DNA of 56,940 bases, taken from contig CAVZTX010000015.1 of NCBI GenBank assembly GCA_963778375.1, forward strand, positions 1 to 56,940, given 5' to 3'. The DNA is from CAVZTX01 sp963778375 (GTDB lineage Bacteria; Chloroflexota; Ktedonobacteria; Ktedonobacterales; Ktedonobacteraceae). The translations under genes were made by a program, and so were the position numbers. This document shows positions 1 through 9,343 of the stretch, one piece after another. Position 1 is the first letter of the stretch; every line of letters begins with the position of its first letter. A model generated the notes under the pieces. The model worked only from the letters and a program-made list of their open reading frames with translations, searched no databases and was not told the DNA's origin.

Positions 1-499
1 CAGGGCTCTTGCTTCCCAGTCAAGACATTGAGAACCACTTGCGCTTTAAACTCGGTCTGTAAATCGTCGTCGTTGTGTCATCTTGTACCCCTTTCTTGGT
101 GATTGTATACCCTCTGGCTTTCACTTCGCCAGGTTATCCTATTTAAAAGGGGCACTTCACCCTTTGGCCTCAGTATATAAGCCAGAGCCACCTTTTTCAT
201 CTGTTCAGCCTCTTGTCGTAGTGCTGTTAGTTCGTCCTGAGCGAGATGCCTTCCCGTTGCCGAATTTCTAAAAGTATTGCTTGAGAGTGGGCATAGTGCG
301 ATCCAACAACTGATGTACTGAGCGCAAATATTTGTTAGCAAGGAATCTCGTCAGCCTGCGCTGGCATCCGGGTGGGAAGTGTCTTTTCAGTTAAAGACAG
401 GCTACTGACTTTGCGTATCTGACCCATTAGCCGCACACGAATAGAATTCACTGAGGGCATTCTTGCGGAACTCCCGTTCTCTCCATCACGGCGGGCATA
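1..499. other. No gene recognised at left edge
   Basis: Open frames here are short, overlap on both strands and carry no motif I recognise. The stretch lies downstream of the decayed TPR gene on the minus strand and may hold more debris of the same locus. I see no tRNA, no inverted repeats and no transposase motifs in it. Confidence 0.4.
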
Positions 500-1391
500 T
501 TTCTATTTACGTACTACTGCATCTTTCGCTTCAGCAATATTCCCACCGGCCAGATATATATGTAGCCGAACTCTATATGCATGGACAAGAGCTGCATGGC
601 TTTGGATTGACAAGGCAATAGTAAGACACCAGTTTGCTGCATTCAGAGCTTGGTCTAGTTCTCCATATAAGAGATAGATATAGGCTAGTGTCTTATATGC
701 CCATTGACGTCCAAAGATATTAGCCGAGTGGGAAGTTAGAACTTCGTCCACCAGTAACTTCGCTTTAGCGAATTTTGGCTAGATCAAGACGAAGTACATC
801 CGCCAGCGCAACTCGATACATTGGCCAACTGTAGCCAGGAAGTATCAGGATAACTGCGAACAAGAGCTAAAGCAAAGTTCCCATCTCCCGACAGGCATTT
901 GAAAAATCTCCTTTCCCTCTTGAACAAAAGGCCACGTTGTATATGTAGTCCAGTCCGCCCATTCATATCGACCAGTACTATCAAGAGTAATCCAGGCCGT
1001 CGTCAACAACTCGATGTAATTGTGCGGTAGTCATTTCTGGTAGAGAACGACCACATTCTACAAAATCCATAAAAGCTGATAAAGCATCTGACTCAAAATT
1101 TTCTGTATTAATTGATGGATTATTCATAGAACTTGCAATTACTCCAATTATCCAACCAATAGTGTGCAATAGCCTGAATAAATTTACCCTGCAGGCGTAG
1201 AGATGCAGCTAGTCGCCTACTACTTTTACGAGCAAGGACAAATCATTAAGACGTTCAGCAATCACATAAGCCTGCGAAAGTAGCCGCTCCGATGTAGCAA
1301 ATAGTGCATCATCGCTAAAATCCATAGCAAGCTGATACAAGCTTGCTACCTCACGGTGAGCCTCATTATCATCGAAGTCATATACATCCAT
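500..1391 (-). pseudogene. Decayed TPR-repeat protein, downstream partner of the HSP90-like gene
   Basis: Reading the minus strand from an ATG at 1391, helical TPR-like peptide is found in pieces in several frames: one opens with MDVYDFDDNEAHREVASLYQ, a later one contains AYKTLAYIYLLYGELDQAL and a third HAYRVRLHIYLAGGNIAEAK. Stops near 1209, 981, 784 and 503 and changes of frame interrupt it, so no full-length product can be made. The ATG lies only a few bases after the inferred stop of the HSP90-like gene (TAA at 1396-1398), which suggests a translationally coupled two-gene operon before decay. TPR scaffolds often sit in conflict operons, but that role is inferred. Exact ends are uncertain. 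Confidence 0.5.
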
Positions 1392-1395
1392 TAGC

Positions 1396-4051
1396 TTACA
1401 ATTCTTTAAAAAGTAGATCTGCTTCTGCTTTTACTGCTACTACCAAACTGCGTGGCAATTCGGGAATTTTCCGGTGAATCTCTTCGACATCCGTCTGCAC
1501 AACATTCTCTACGGTTAGATATATTTCTGAGAATTTCTTGGCTGATCTTCATCTATGTGCATTCGTTCATGTATTAGCAGAGGCGAGAGATAATGTGCAG
1601 ATTTTGAGCGATTGAGTGTTTGAATACGCTCAACTTTCGCCAACTCAGACTTTAATGCTTCAGCAATCTCTTTTATGGCATACCGATTTTCTCAGCACTG
1701 GGAAGTGGATATGTTATGCGAATAACTCCAGCAAGGTCTGAAATTTTATGGCTGGTAGCATCGATACGTTCTAGTACTACAACTGGTTGCTTTTCTTTCC
1801 CCCCTCTCCTGCCCCATCTCATGTAGCCCAATTCCATTAATACATTCGAGTTCAGGTCAGAAATATCGGCAATATATGCTTGCGCTCGCTGCATCCATAC
1901 TCCTACATTCCTCTCTATCGTTTCCTCAAAGTATTGTTCATCTGCACGCACAACCTGCCAGTAATATGGTTTCAATTCTAATACGCGGCGTATCGCGGGC
2001 AGCAGCACTGTTTCATAAGGGAAAGTTTGATTGTCTCTGAAAGGAAGCGCGACCATACAGATAATATGATCCCTATAGTTTAGAAGCTCTCCCTTCGCAG
2101 CTTCGCTCTGTTCTTTTTCTTTCTCTTGCAGTTTCAACTCGATAATGCTAAGCCTGGTACGCAATGCATTCAATTGTTCAGCTTGGTCAATTATCAAAGT
2201 GATAGTTTGGTTCAGAGCTGTATATAGCTTGAGCATTGTCAGGGGTTATCAGTTGTTGGGTCAGCAAAATGGCATTATTATAAAGAGCGCGAAGAGCACT
2301 CTCATAAATTGCACTATCGCTAGTATGTATTGTTGCCATTGTAGATAGTTGTTGCACCGTAGGATTGTCTGCGTTGAGATAGAGTGATACTGGAACAGTA
2401 AAATGATGCTCCTCAAGAATACGACCTACTAGGTCACGTACAGATGAAGGCAACACTACGTTTCCTTTGACCTCCTTGAGTTGCCTACGCAATTTTGCAT
2501 CTGCTGATAATACCGCAACTGCAGGCAGCGTGATTGGTTTAAAGCGCACAGCCTGGACCTGGCTCGCAGAGTCGGGAGAGAACGACGAAAATCTTGCACT
2601 AAAATGCTAAATCTATCCTTCTCTTCTAAAGATAATCGTTCGAAAAGAAATTCCGAGCCTGCACCACTAATCTGATGCAGTTGGACCTCTGTATGACGCT
2701 TTGCATATTTCTCTAAAAATCGCTCTTCAAAAATGTTACTGGCATTGATGACGAGCAATGCTTAGCGTCACAAAGCATATAGTATTGAGCTGCACTTCCG
2801 CTTTCACTAAAGTAGAAAATATCTCTCTGTATGTCATTTGTAAGATGAGGTGACTCTTCACCGTAGCGTTGCAAATTCATCTTTCCACGATTGGTTTCAA
2901 ATGGCACCAGATCAGCAATCGCATCAAAGAAGCTATCATAGGTAATTGCCATACCCTTAATATGATACGAATGCCATTCCATGATATCTTCAAAACGTTT
3001 CGGACTATTTTTTGCCATTTGTATAAGATGCTCTATTACTACCATTCCCAAAGCCTCCCTGATCTCTCGTGCTATTGTATTGAGTTGTATTGCATCACGG
3101 GAGGCCGTCAAGTTTAAAGCAGGCGAGTCAATCAATCCACGCACAAACTTTGCCCAGGGCGGCAGCATGTCGCGGTTATTGTTAGTAACAAACATGCGAG
3201 ATTGATAGATATCGAGCATTCCAGTAGTATTAACATCCGGAACATGGCGGTCTGAAATGAAAAGGACACCATTGACCTGATAGGGAACCTTCAACTCAAC
3301 AGGAATTATCTCTAATATATAGTCCGTAAAACGCTTATCAGCGAAGGAAAAATATTCATGCAGTCGTTCATATTCATTTGCAAAGGTGAGATGCCAGGGA
3401 GCATTGACTACATTGGTCGGGGCTATTTCGTCATTCAAAAAAATCTGGTAGGGGATGAAGTCAGCATATTTTTTAATTGCTTTACGAAGTTCTATAGGAT
3501 TAAGCATGTCATAATAATTCTCCGTAATATACAATGTAACAGTTGTTCCGATTTCTTGACGTGTGCTATGCTGTAAAGTATAATGGCTTTGTCCCTCACT
3601 AACCCAACACCATGCTTGACTCTCAGGGTTGCAGCTCAATGTTTCAACTTCAACACGATAAGCTACAACAAAAGCTGAAAGCAGACCAATACCAAATTGG
3701 CCGATAGATTTACATCCGCATGACGACCCTTCTGCTCCAACTCCCGGCGGAACTCTTCTGTCCGCTTCGTCCAATGGTAGCGAGATAATTATGTATTTCT
3801 TGCTCGGTTAAACCTGCACCGTTATCTATGACAGAAATTGTTCGCGCTTGCTCACTTATACGAATACGAATAAGGCCCGGAGGGCCATATTGTTCCAACA
3901 CACTGCGACGATTGATCGAGTCATGAGCATTCTGGATGAGCTCCCGCACAAATACATCGACTTCTGCATACAGATTTTTTGCAAGCAGTCGAATGAGCCC
4001 TGGAAGATCAATCTTTATTTCGTGCTCTACTGGTTCCATCGGGTTTGCCAT
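1396..4051 (-). pseudogene. HSP90-like (HtpG-type) ATPase with C-terminal NDT/TIR-like effector domain, multiply frameshifted
   Basis: The N-terminal part has the GHKL ATP-binding motifs: ELIQNAHDSI (N box), IDNGAGL, TIGRSG and IGQFGIGLLSAF, then an HSP90-type middle segment (NNNRDMLPPWAKFVRGLIDS, LNLTASRDAIQ). The C-terminal quarter reads CMVALPFRDN, then AYIADISDLNSNVLMELGYM, the pattern of Rossmann-like nucleoside 2-deoxyribosyltransferase-type domains that resemble TIR in fold. The frame changes at about 3762, 3710, 2760, 2570, 2230, 1680 and 1545; joining the pieces gives roughly 880 residues ending with the TAA at 1396-1398. The break near 2230 could instead be the junction of two overlapping genes. 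All ATPase motifs survive, so decay looks recent or partly due to sequence error. Function as a conflict or defence protein is inferred from the architecture; ordinary HtpG has no such C-terminal domain. Confidence 0.7.
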
Positions 4052-4340
4052 CTATTAACTCCTTATTCTACTGTTAATATTAAACAAAGGCGGGAATTCA
4101 GGTTACTACTGCACCTTGTTGTAGGCTTTATTACTACTTAGACTACTACTACAGTGCCATTTAGCAAATGAGATGGCTTCTAGAGGGCATTTGTCCATTC
4201 GCTAATGTAAATCGCCAATCAGCCTCCTAAGCCGTTTTACTCCTCCAACTCCATTTTAAGCGGCACTCTAGTACTAGTTTACGATAGATTGCCCTGGTGG
4301 AAAGCAGCTCCATCGAAATTTCGATAATATGATCTTAGTA

Positions 4341-4640
4341 ACTCATGGTTCGCTCATTTTTCAGGCGGTTTTTAAGAATTGTCCCGTAAGTTACATCTGT
4401 TGAAACCGAAAGATCGAACAGATGTGCTTCAATTGCCCAGAGATTCGAATGAACTGCCCCCAAAAGAGGGATATTTCGAGTCGTCGAAGAGCAATCAGGT
4501 TGCCTTTTGGTGAAAAATGCTTGGCCTTGGTCTAAGCCATGGTGACCAAGTGGGCAAAAACAGTGTTTTGTCATCGTTTTTTGGCCCCAAATGGGCAAAG
4601 CAATTTATTTTTTGCCCGAAAAAATGAGCGAACCGTGAGT
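4341..4640. mobile_element. MITE-like non-autonomous element of about 300 bp
   Basis: The left end at 4341-4361 (ACTCATGGTTCGCTCATTTT and one more T) is matched at 4620-4640 by its reverse complement with one mismatch. The four bases AGTA stand directly outside both ends (4337-4340 and 4641-4644) and look like a short target-site duplication. No transposase is encoded; the open frame inside resembles no protein I know. These are the marks of a MITE, seen here in a single copy. Confidence 0.5.
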
Positions 4641-4644
4641 AGTA

Positions 4645-5312
4645 ATGTCTAACAAACCGATCTAAGAGATAGTCTACTCTGCTTTACCTTGTAAGATATA
4701 CCTGTTGGACTTCTGAAGAGTAAATGGCTGCAAGAAGCTTCATACCACATCGCGCGTACAATACAGGCAAAGCCAATGTCATCAGCTCAACATACAAGTT
4801 CATAGCAGATAAAATATTGCTCACGTGTAATAGGTCATTCCTCCTGCTTAAGACATCGTACGAAGGAAGTGAGAAGTGGCTTCTTGCGTATGCTTCATGT
4901 CATTACGTTGCTCATAATCGGCTATCGTCAAGACATGAGCTTGAAGTGGTACAGACTTACTTACGTACTGAAACGATATAACTCGTAAAGCTTCTAATGC
5001 AAGACCTATACAAATCCTTCCATAAAAGTGAAAGTTTCTTCTTGTATTATACCATATACTTTCATTCTACAAGAGCAAAGTGGTTTGTAAAAATGTAGTG
5101 AAATTCACCCGCTTTTATGGAGACCCGAAATAGTAGGGCTAACCCATCACTTGTGCAGAAGCAACCGGGCTGAGGGAGCGAAGCCGAAGAGGGAGACGGA
5201 AACTGAGGACGGATCAGTCAGACATCAATGAGGGGCAGACGGTGAGAAGCAGAGGGCGAGGTTTTAGAACCTTTGTTCTACTATATCTAGAACAATTGTA
5301 CAAATAGTCGAG
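4645..5312. other. Intergenic, no gene recognised
   Basis: The only longer open frame (4724-4981, plus) has no motif and no convincing ribosome binding site. A purine-rich G/A stretch at about 5160-5265 has no open frame. I see no RNA family I can name. Confidence 0.4.
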
Positions 5313-5386
5313 CGGAACCGACGGGATTCGAACCCGCGATCTTCTGCGTGACAGGCAGACATGTTAGGCCACTACACCACGGCTCC
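5313..5386 (-). tRNA. tRNA-Asp (anticodon GTC)
   Basis: The reverse complement folds as a standard 74-nt cloverleaf. The acceptor arm GGAGCCG pairs with CGGTTCC and is followed by discriminator G; the anticodon arm is TCTGC, loop CTGTCAC, GCAGA, giving anticodon GTC; the T arm reads GCGGGTTCGAATCCCGT. The 3' CCA is not encoded. Confidence 0.95.
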
Positions 5387-5669
5387 TGGTGCACCGTGAC
5401 TTTATAACTCCGGTGCAAATAGGATATTACCAGACAAGCTATAGCCCTGTCAAGCCATTAGGGATACCAATTTCTTAGTTTGCTCGTCTTTCTTAAAGAA
5501 TTGCTCGGATATGAACTAATATTGTCATTTCGACCGCTTCGGTATAAGCGTTTCCTGCCAAGTTCACATATTGACATTCGAGCCGAAATAGCCTATCTTT
5601 TGCACCTGATACAGCAACACCTTTGAGCGAGATTGAACATGCTGGGCACAAGCCCGGAAAGTTAATGCA

Positions 5670-6212
5670 ATGGGACGCGATATCCTGGTGGATGGCTACA
5701 ATGTTATCAAACATCGGGGCAGATTAAGCGCACCTGCCACAGGTGTATCGGCAACCAGGAATCTTGAGGTTGCTCGCAATCAGCTCATTACCCAACTCGT
5801 CAATCGCTATCGCCATACGCCGCATCACGTCATCGTCGTCTTTGATGGCGATGGCGCGGTCGAGCAGACAAGCTATGATCGACGTATTCGCATCATTTAT
5901 TCTCGCCACGGTGAAACTGCTGATAGCGTCATTGCTCGTTTAGCTGCCGAAGCACGAGCCGCGGGGCGAGCAGTAGAAATGTACAGCAATGATACGGAAG
6001 TCCGTCAAGCAGTTACTCGCCAGGGAGGGGATGTCTATAGTTCGGGCCAACTCACCGACTCTTTGAACGCCGCGCCTCGTGACGTTGCTCGTCGCTATCG
6101 CCACCGTCAAGCCATGCGCCGTAAATACGGCCTTGACCCAGGCTACGACGCTGATGATGAGTCGGATCCTCCTCGTTCACCTCATGGCAAGAAAAAAAGA
6201 CCCCGCCGATGA
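5670..6212 (+). CDS. NYN-domain (YacP/Rae1-type) ribonuclease
   Basis: A 180-residue protein of the PIN-like NYN superfamily. The N-terminus MGRDILVDGYNVIKH has the first acidic residue of the active site, VVFDGDGAVE (about residue 57) supplies the second acidic cluster, and ETADSVIARL with YSNDTEVRQ the third. The family to which it belongs includes Bacillus Rae1, a ribosome-associated endonuclease; whether this protein acts on ribosome-bound mRNA is inference. The C-terminus is highly basic (HGKKKRPRR), as expected for an RNA binder. The start has GGAAAG upstream. It stands alone between the tRNA-Asp gene and a convergent operon, with its stop codon inside the shared terminator stem. Confidence 0.85.
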   Translation: MGRDILVDGYNVIKHRGRLSAPATGVSATRNLEVARNQLITQLVNRYRHTPHHVIVVFDGDGAVEQTSYDRRIRIIYSRHGETADSVIARLAAEARAAGRAVEMYSNDTEVRQAVTRQGGDVYSSGQLTDSLNAAPRDVARRYRHRQAMRRKYGLDPGYDADDESDPPRSPHGKKKRPRR

Positions 6213-6236
6213 AAGTGCAATCCGGCGGGGTTTGTC
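6190..6236. terminator. Bidirectional Rho-independent terminator
   Basis: ACCCCGCCG at 6200-6208 pairs perfectly with CGGCGGGGT at 6223-6231. On the minus strand the stem is followed by TCTTTTTTTC, a strong U tract ending the glycosyltransferase operon; on the plus strand the tail is only TTTGTCCT. The stop codon of the NYN gene falls within the loop. Confidence 0.8.
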
Positions 6237-6262
6237 CTATCCTGTTTATCGATACCTTTAAC

Positions 6263-7063
6263 TTACTTCTGTGCGACCGAAGGTGCCCCTATTTCAGAGT
6301 TCAAAGTTTGCGTCCCAGGCTCTTCCTCGTGGCTTTGTGAACTGGGGGATGTGGGAAATAAGGGATGTTTGCTGAAGCGTGTGCGTATAACGTAAGTGAA
6401 GGCCTCGATAATGATTTTGCGCGACATCTTGGACTTACCGACGCGTCGATCCTTGAAGATAATCGGCGTTTCAACGATCTTAAAGCCTTGCAATAGCACA
6501 CGATAGACCATCTCTACCTGGAACGCATACCCCTGTGACTGAACGGTATCTAGATTGATACTTTCCAGAACCCTTCGACGATAGCAGCGAAATCCTGCCG
6601 TACAATCACGAACCGGAATATTCAACATGAAGCGAGCAAAGATATTACCACTGCCACTAATCAAGCGGCGCAGTGGTGACCAGTTGGGAGTACCACCACC
6701 TGGCATATAGCGCGAACCGATCACCAGATCCGCGTGCTCAATAGCTTTAAGAAAATCGGGAAGATACCTGGGATCATGCGAGAAATCGGCATCCATCTCA
6801 AAGGCGGCGTCGTAACCGTGCTCTACAGCATATTTGAAACCTGCGATGTAGGCAGTGCCGAGGCCAAGCTTTCCCGCTCGGTGCAGCGCGTGTACTCGTG
6901 GATCCTGGGCGTGTATCTCGTCGGCAAGTTTCCCCGTACCATCGGGCGAGTTATCGTCAACGATGAGTACATCGGTTTCAGGCACATAGGAGAAAATCTC
7001 TTGTAAGAGTGGACGGAGATTATCTACTTCGTTATAGGTTGGAATAATAATTAACGTTTTCAT
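6263..7063 (-). CDS. Polyprenol-phosphate sugar synthase, GT2 family (dolichol-phosphate mannosyltransferase-like)
   Basis: A 266-residue soluble family 2 glycosyltransferase. Motifs in order: IIIPTYNEVDNL at the N-terminus, VDDNSPDGTG near residue 36, the metal-binding MDADFSHDP near residue 92, and a C-terminal VGKSKMSR element as in polyprenol monophosphomannose synthases. There is no C-terminal GtrA-type membrane segment. The likely reaction is transfer of a sugar from a nucleotide donor to polyprenyl phosphate on the inner face of the membrane; donor and lipid length cannot be told. Its ATG overlaps the stop of the upstream membrane-protein gene (ATGA), so it is the last gene of a UbiA-LPG_TM-GT2 operon and ends at a strong terminator. 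Confidence 0.85.
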   Translation of the reverse strand: MKTLIIIPTYNEVDNLRPLLQEIFSYVPETDVLIVDDNSPDGTGKLADEIHAQDPRVHALHRAGKLGLGTAYIAGFKYAVEHGYDAAFEMDADFSHDPRYLPDFLKAIEHADLVIGSRYMPGGGTPNWSPLRRLISGSGNIFARFMLNIPVRDCTAGFRCYRRRVLESINLDTVQSQGYAFQVEMVYRVLLQGFKIVETPIIFKDRRVGKSKMSRKIIIEAFTYVIRTRFSKHPLFPTSPSSQSHEEEPGTQTLNSEIGAPSVAQK

Positions 7064-8181
7064 ACCGTTTTGTCTCCATCGGGCGTGTTCTGGCGATCCC
7101 CTATTGCCGACGCCGTTTGCAAATGTCGATCTGATGCATCTGCATCTAAAGGCACTGAACCGTGAATATCATCGTGTTGCTCTACATGTCCTTCTGTATC
7201 CGTGGGGGCCTGATGTATCTCGGCCCAGGGGTTAGCACGCTCGTACAGCCGGTAAACCAGTAGAGCACTAACGCCAAGTCCTAAACCAAACCACAAGGTG
7301 CAGAGACGAATGAGCAATGTCGCTGCTCCTCCGAGTGCTGCTGACGTTTTCGTCAGTAAAAGAGTCAATCCTAACATACTACCATCGGCTGTACCCAGTC
7401 CTCCCGGTAGACCGGAAACTGAACCTACCAATGAAGACACGGCCATAATAAATGTCGCCTTGATAAATAGGTCTAGACCGAAACCCAATCCCAATCCCAC
7501 GAAAATGAAGTACAGGGCACCACATTCTCCCAGCCATGAAACCAGGCCGATAAGAATAGCTAGAAGCAGTGGTCGCCACTGTAAGAGCGTATACGCGCTC
7601 TCGTAGAACGCACGAATCAAATGAGCTATTCGTGACACCCCTGGTAAGCGCTGTGCAGTGCCTATCAACGTGAGCGCTAGCGAACGGTTTTGTATAACAA
7701 AGATACCCGCAAGCACGATGACTAGCAATGCCAGCATCAATTCCCATCCAGCACGATAGAGTACCAGGCCGATTGCCGCCAAGCCAATCATTGCAATTCC
7801 GTCAGTCAGTCGTTCCGCCATGATAATTGGTGAGGTGCGACTGATTGCCTCACCTGTCGAACGTTTTAGCAGGTAGGATTTCAATAATTCACCTACCTTA
7901 CCAGGAGTAATCGCCATAGAGAGGCCAGAAATGAAGATCAACAAACTTTTTTGCCAGGAAATCTTCACTTTCAAACGTTTGAGGTAGTACTGCCATTTGA
8001 TAAAGCGCCAGAAGTAGTTGAAAAGTGTCAGCCCCAGGATCAGCGGAAGAAATTCCCAGCGGAAGTGCGCTAATGCCAGGAACAGCTGCGGCAAATCGGC
8101 GTAAAGAGCGATAGCCGCCATGACAATGAACGCGAATATTAGCGAAAATATTATTCCAGTACGTATTTTTCGAGTAGGCAA
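7060..8181 (-). CDS. Lysylphosphatidylglycerol synthase TM-region (YbhN-like) integral membrane protein
   Basis: A hydrophobic protein with about eight membrane segments and family-typical stretches: GLSMAITPGKVGELLKSYLL, MAERLTDGIAMIGLA, and VSGLPGGLGTADGSMLGLTL. This family holds the membrane half of MprF as well as stand-alone proteins thought to move lipid-linked substrates; no LPG synthase catalytic domain is attached here. I choose a TTG start at 8181 because AGGAGG lies 9 bases before it and it follows the UbiA stop; a longer frame from 8241 would overlap UbiA. A charged tail of about 60 residues follows the last membrane segment. By position it may handle the polyprenyl-linked product of its neighbours. 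Confidence 0.8.
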   Translation of the reverse strand: MPTRKIRTGIIFSLIFAFIVMAAIALYADLPQLFLALAHFRWEFLPLILGLTLFNYFWRFIKWQYYLKRLKVKISWQKSLLIFISGLSMAITPGKVGELLKSYLLKRSTGEAISRTSPIIMAERLTDGIAMIGLAAIGLVLYRAGWELMLALLVIVLAGIFVIQNRSLALTLIGTAQRLPGVSRIAHLIRAFYESAYTLLQWRPLLLAILIGLVSWLGECGALYFIFVGLGLGFGLDLFIKATFIMAVSSLVGSVSGLPGGLGTADGSMLGLTLLLTKTSAALGGAATLLIRLCTLWFGLGLGVSALLVYRLYERANPWAEIHQAPTDTEGHVEQHDDIHGSVPLDADASDRHLQTASAIGDRQNTPDGDKTV

Positions 8182-8195
8182 ATGTGGGCTTCCTC

Positions 8196-9236
8196 CTACT
8201 GGGGTAAGACATACAGCACGATAATGATGATGGCTGTACATAACACAACGGTTCCCAGCATATGTCGGTCACGTAAGAGCAGTTCTTCAGGGCTTCCACC
8301 TTCCATCCGCATATACACGAGGTAGAGGTAGCGGAACATACCGTATAAGACCAGGGGAATAGTAATCATCAGCCGGGAATTGCCGGTTGGACCCTCAAAT
8401 GTATACAGGCTATAGGCCATGATCGTAGCTGCGGTGACAATCGTAATCATCTGGTCGAGCAGGGGCACGCTGTATTCCTTCAGAATCTGGCGATGGTTAC
8501 TTGCATCTCCCTGCAAAAGTACCAGCTCATGTCGTCGCTTGTTCAAGGCAAGGAACAACGACAGGAGAATTGTCACCAAATAGAGCCACGGAGAGATCGA
8601 GACCGGAATAACCACAGCTCCCGCCAGGATACGTAAGACAAAACCACTCGCAATAATAAAGACATCCAGAAGCACAACATGCTTCAGCCGCACACTGTAC
8701 AGTACCATCAAGACAAGATAAGCAGCGAGAGTGATCGCGAAGAGAACGCTTCCTCCACCGAGCGATGCAAAAATATTGGCTTGATGACCCATTGGAATGT
8801 AGAAAATCAGCAGTGTTAACGCCGCACAGAGCAGTATCAGTACCCCTATCGCCACGATTGCCCAGGAGGTCGGTAATTTACCGGAAGCCAATGGGCGATT
8901 GCGTTTCACGGGATGCTGCCGATCATTTTCTAGATCGAGCAAGTCATTCAGCAAATAGATAGTGCTCGAAGCCAGGCAGAAGGCCATAAAAGCTACAACA
9001 GCCCGTTCAACCAAGGCAATCGATAGCAATCGTTGAGCAAAGACAATACCCACGAAAATGGCAAAATTCTTTGTCCATTGCCGTGGCCGCAGAGCCGCTA
9101 ATAGCGCGAGAATGCGTCCCCCAGTTCCAAGAGCGGTGGATACATTTGTAGGGGCCAGATTGATCGCGCCCCCATCAAGGGTCGAAGAATCTATCTCTTG
9201 TCCGGTTTGTTTTGTTGCTGTGACAGTCTTTTCCAA
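8196..9236 (-). CDS. UbiA-family prenyltransferase, decaprenyl-phosphate phosphoribosyltransferase-like
   Basis: A 346-residue polytopic protein. Residues about 50-60 give LRPRQWTKNFAIFVG, typical of decaprenyl-phosphate phosphoribosyltransferases, and the first Asp-rich motif is NDLLDLENDRQHPVKRNRPL. Family members move phosphoribose from PRPP to polyprenyl phosphate, or act as related UbiA enzymes on aromatic acceptors; the first is more likely given the GT2 enzyme downstream. The start is TTG with AAGGGAC upstream. The N-terminal 45 residues are soluble and include a peptide (GGAINLAPT) encoded by a dispersed palindromic repeat. First gene of a three-gene operon; 15 bases separate it from the next start. 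Confidence 0.85.
   Translation of the reverse strand: MEKTVTATKQTGQEIDSSTLDGGAINLAPTNVSTALGTGGRILALLAALRPRQWTKNFAIFVGIVFAQRLLSIALVERAVVAFMAFCLASSTIYLLNDLLDLENDRQHPVKRNRPLASGKLPTSWAIVAIGVLILLCAALTLLIFYIPMGHQANIFASLGGGSVLFAITLAAYLVLMVLYSVRLKHVVLLDVFIIASGFVLRILAGAVVIPVSISPWLYLVTILLSLFLALNKRRHELVLLQGDASNHRQILKEYSVPLLDQMITIVTAATIMAYSLYTFEGPTGNSRLMITIPLVLYGMFRYLYLVYMRMEGGSPEELLLRDRHMLGTVVLCTAIIIIVLYVLPQ
9149..9174. repeat. Dispersed palindromic repeat inside the UbiA coding region
   Basis: GGGGCCAGATTGATCGCGCC, bounded by GTA and CCC, recurs with one change at 43685-43707 in an intergenic region. Here it is read through in frame as part of the UbiA N-terminal extension. Confidence 0.55.
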
Positions 9237-9343
9237 AAATACCAGGTCCCTTCAACGTCAAAAAGGCATAGTCTGCCTCTCCCTATTATACGTTTAGCGA
9301 TGATAGGGAGTAACAAAGGTAACCATGAGTCCGCTATGGATGA

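Noticed and set aside
4724..4981. Open frame of 85 codons between the MITE-like element and tRNA-Asp
   Set aside because: No motif, no ribosome binding site, and no neighbour to give it meaning.
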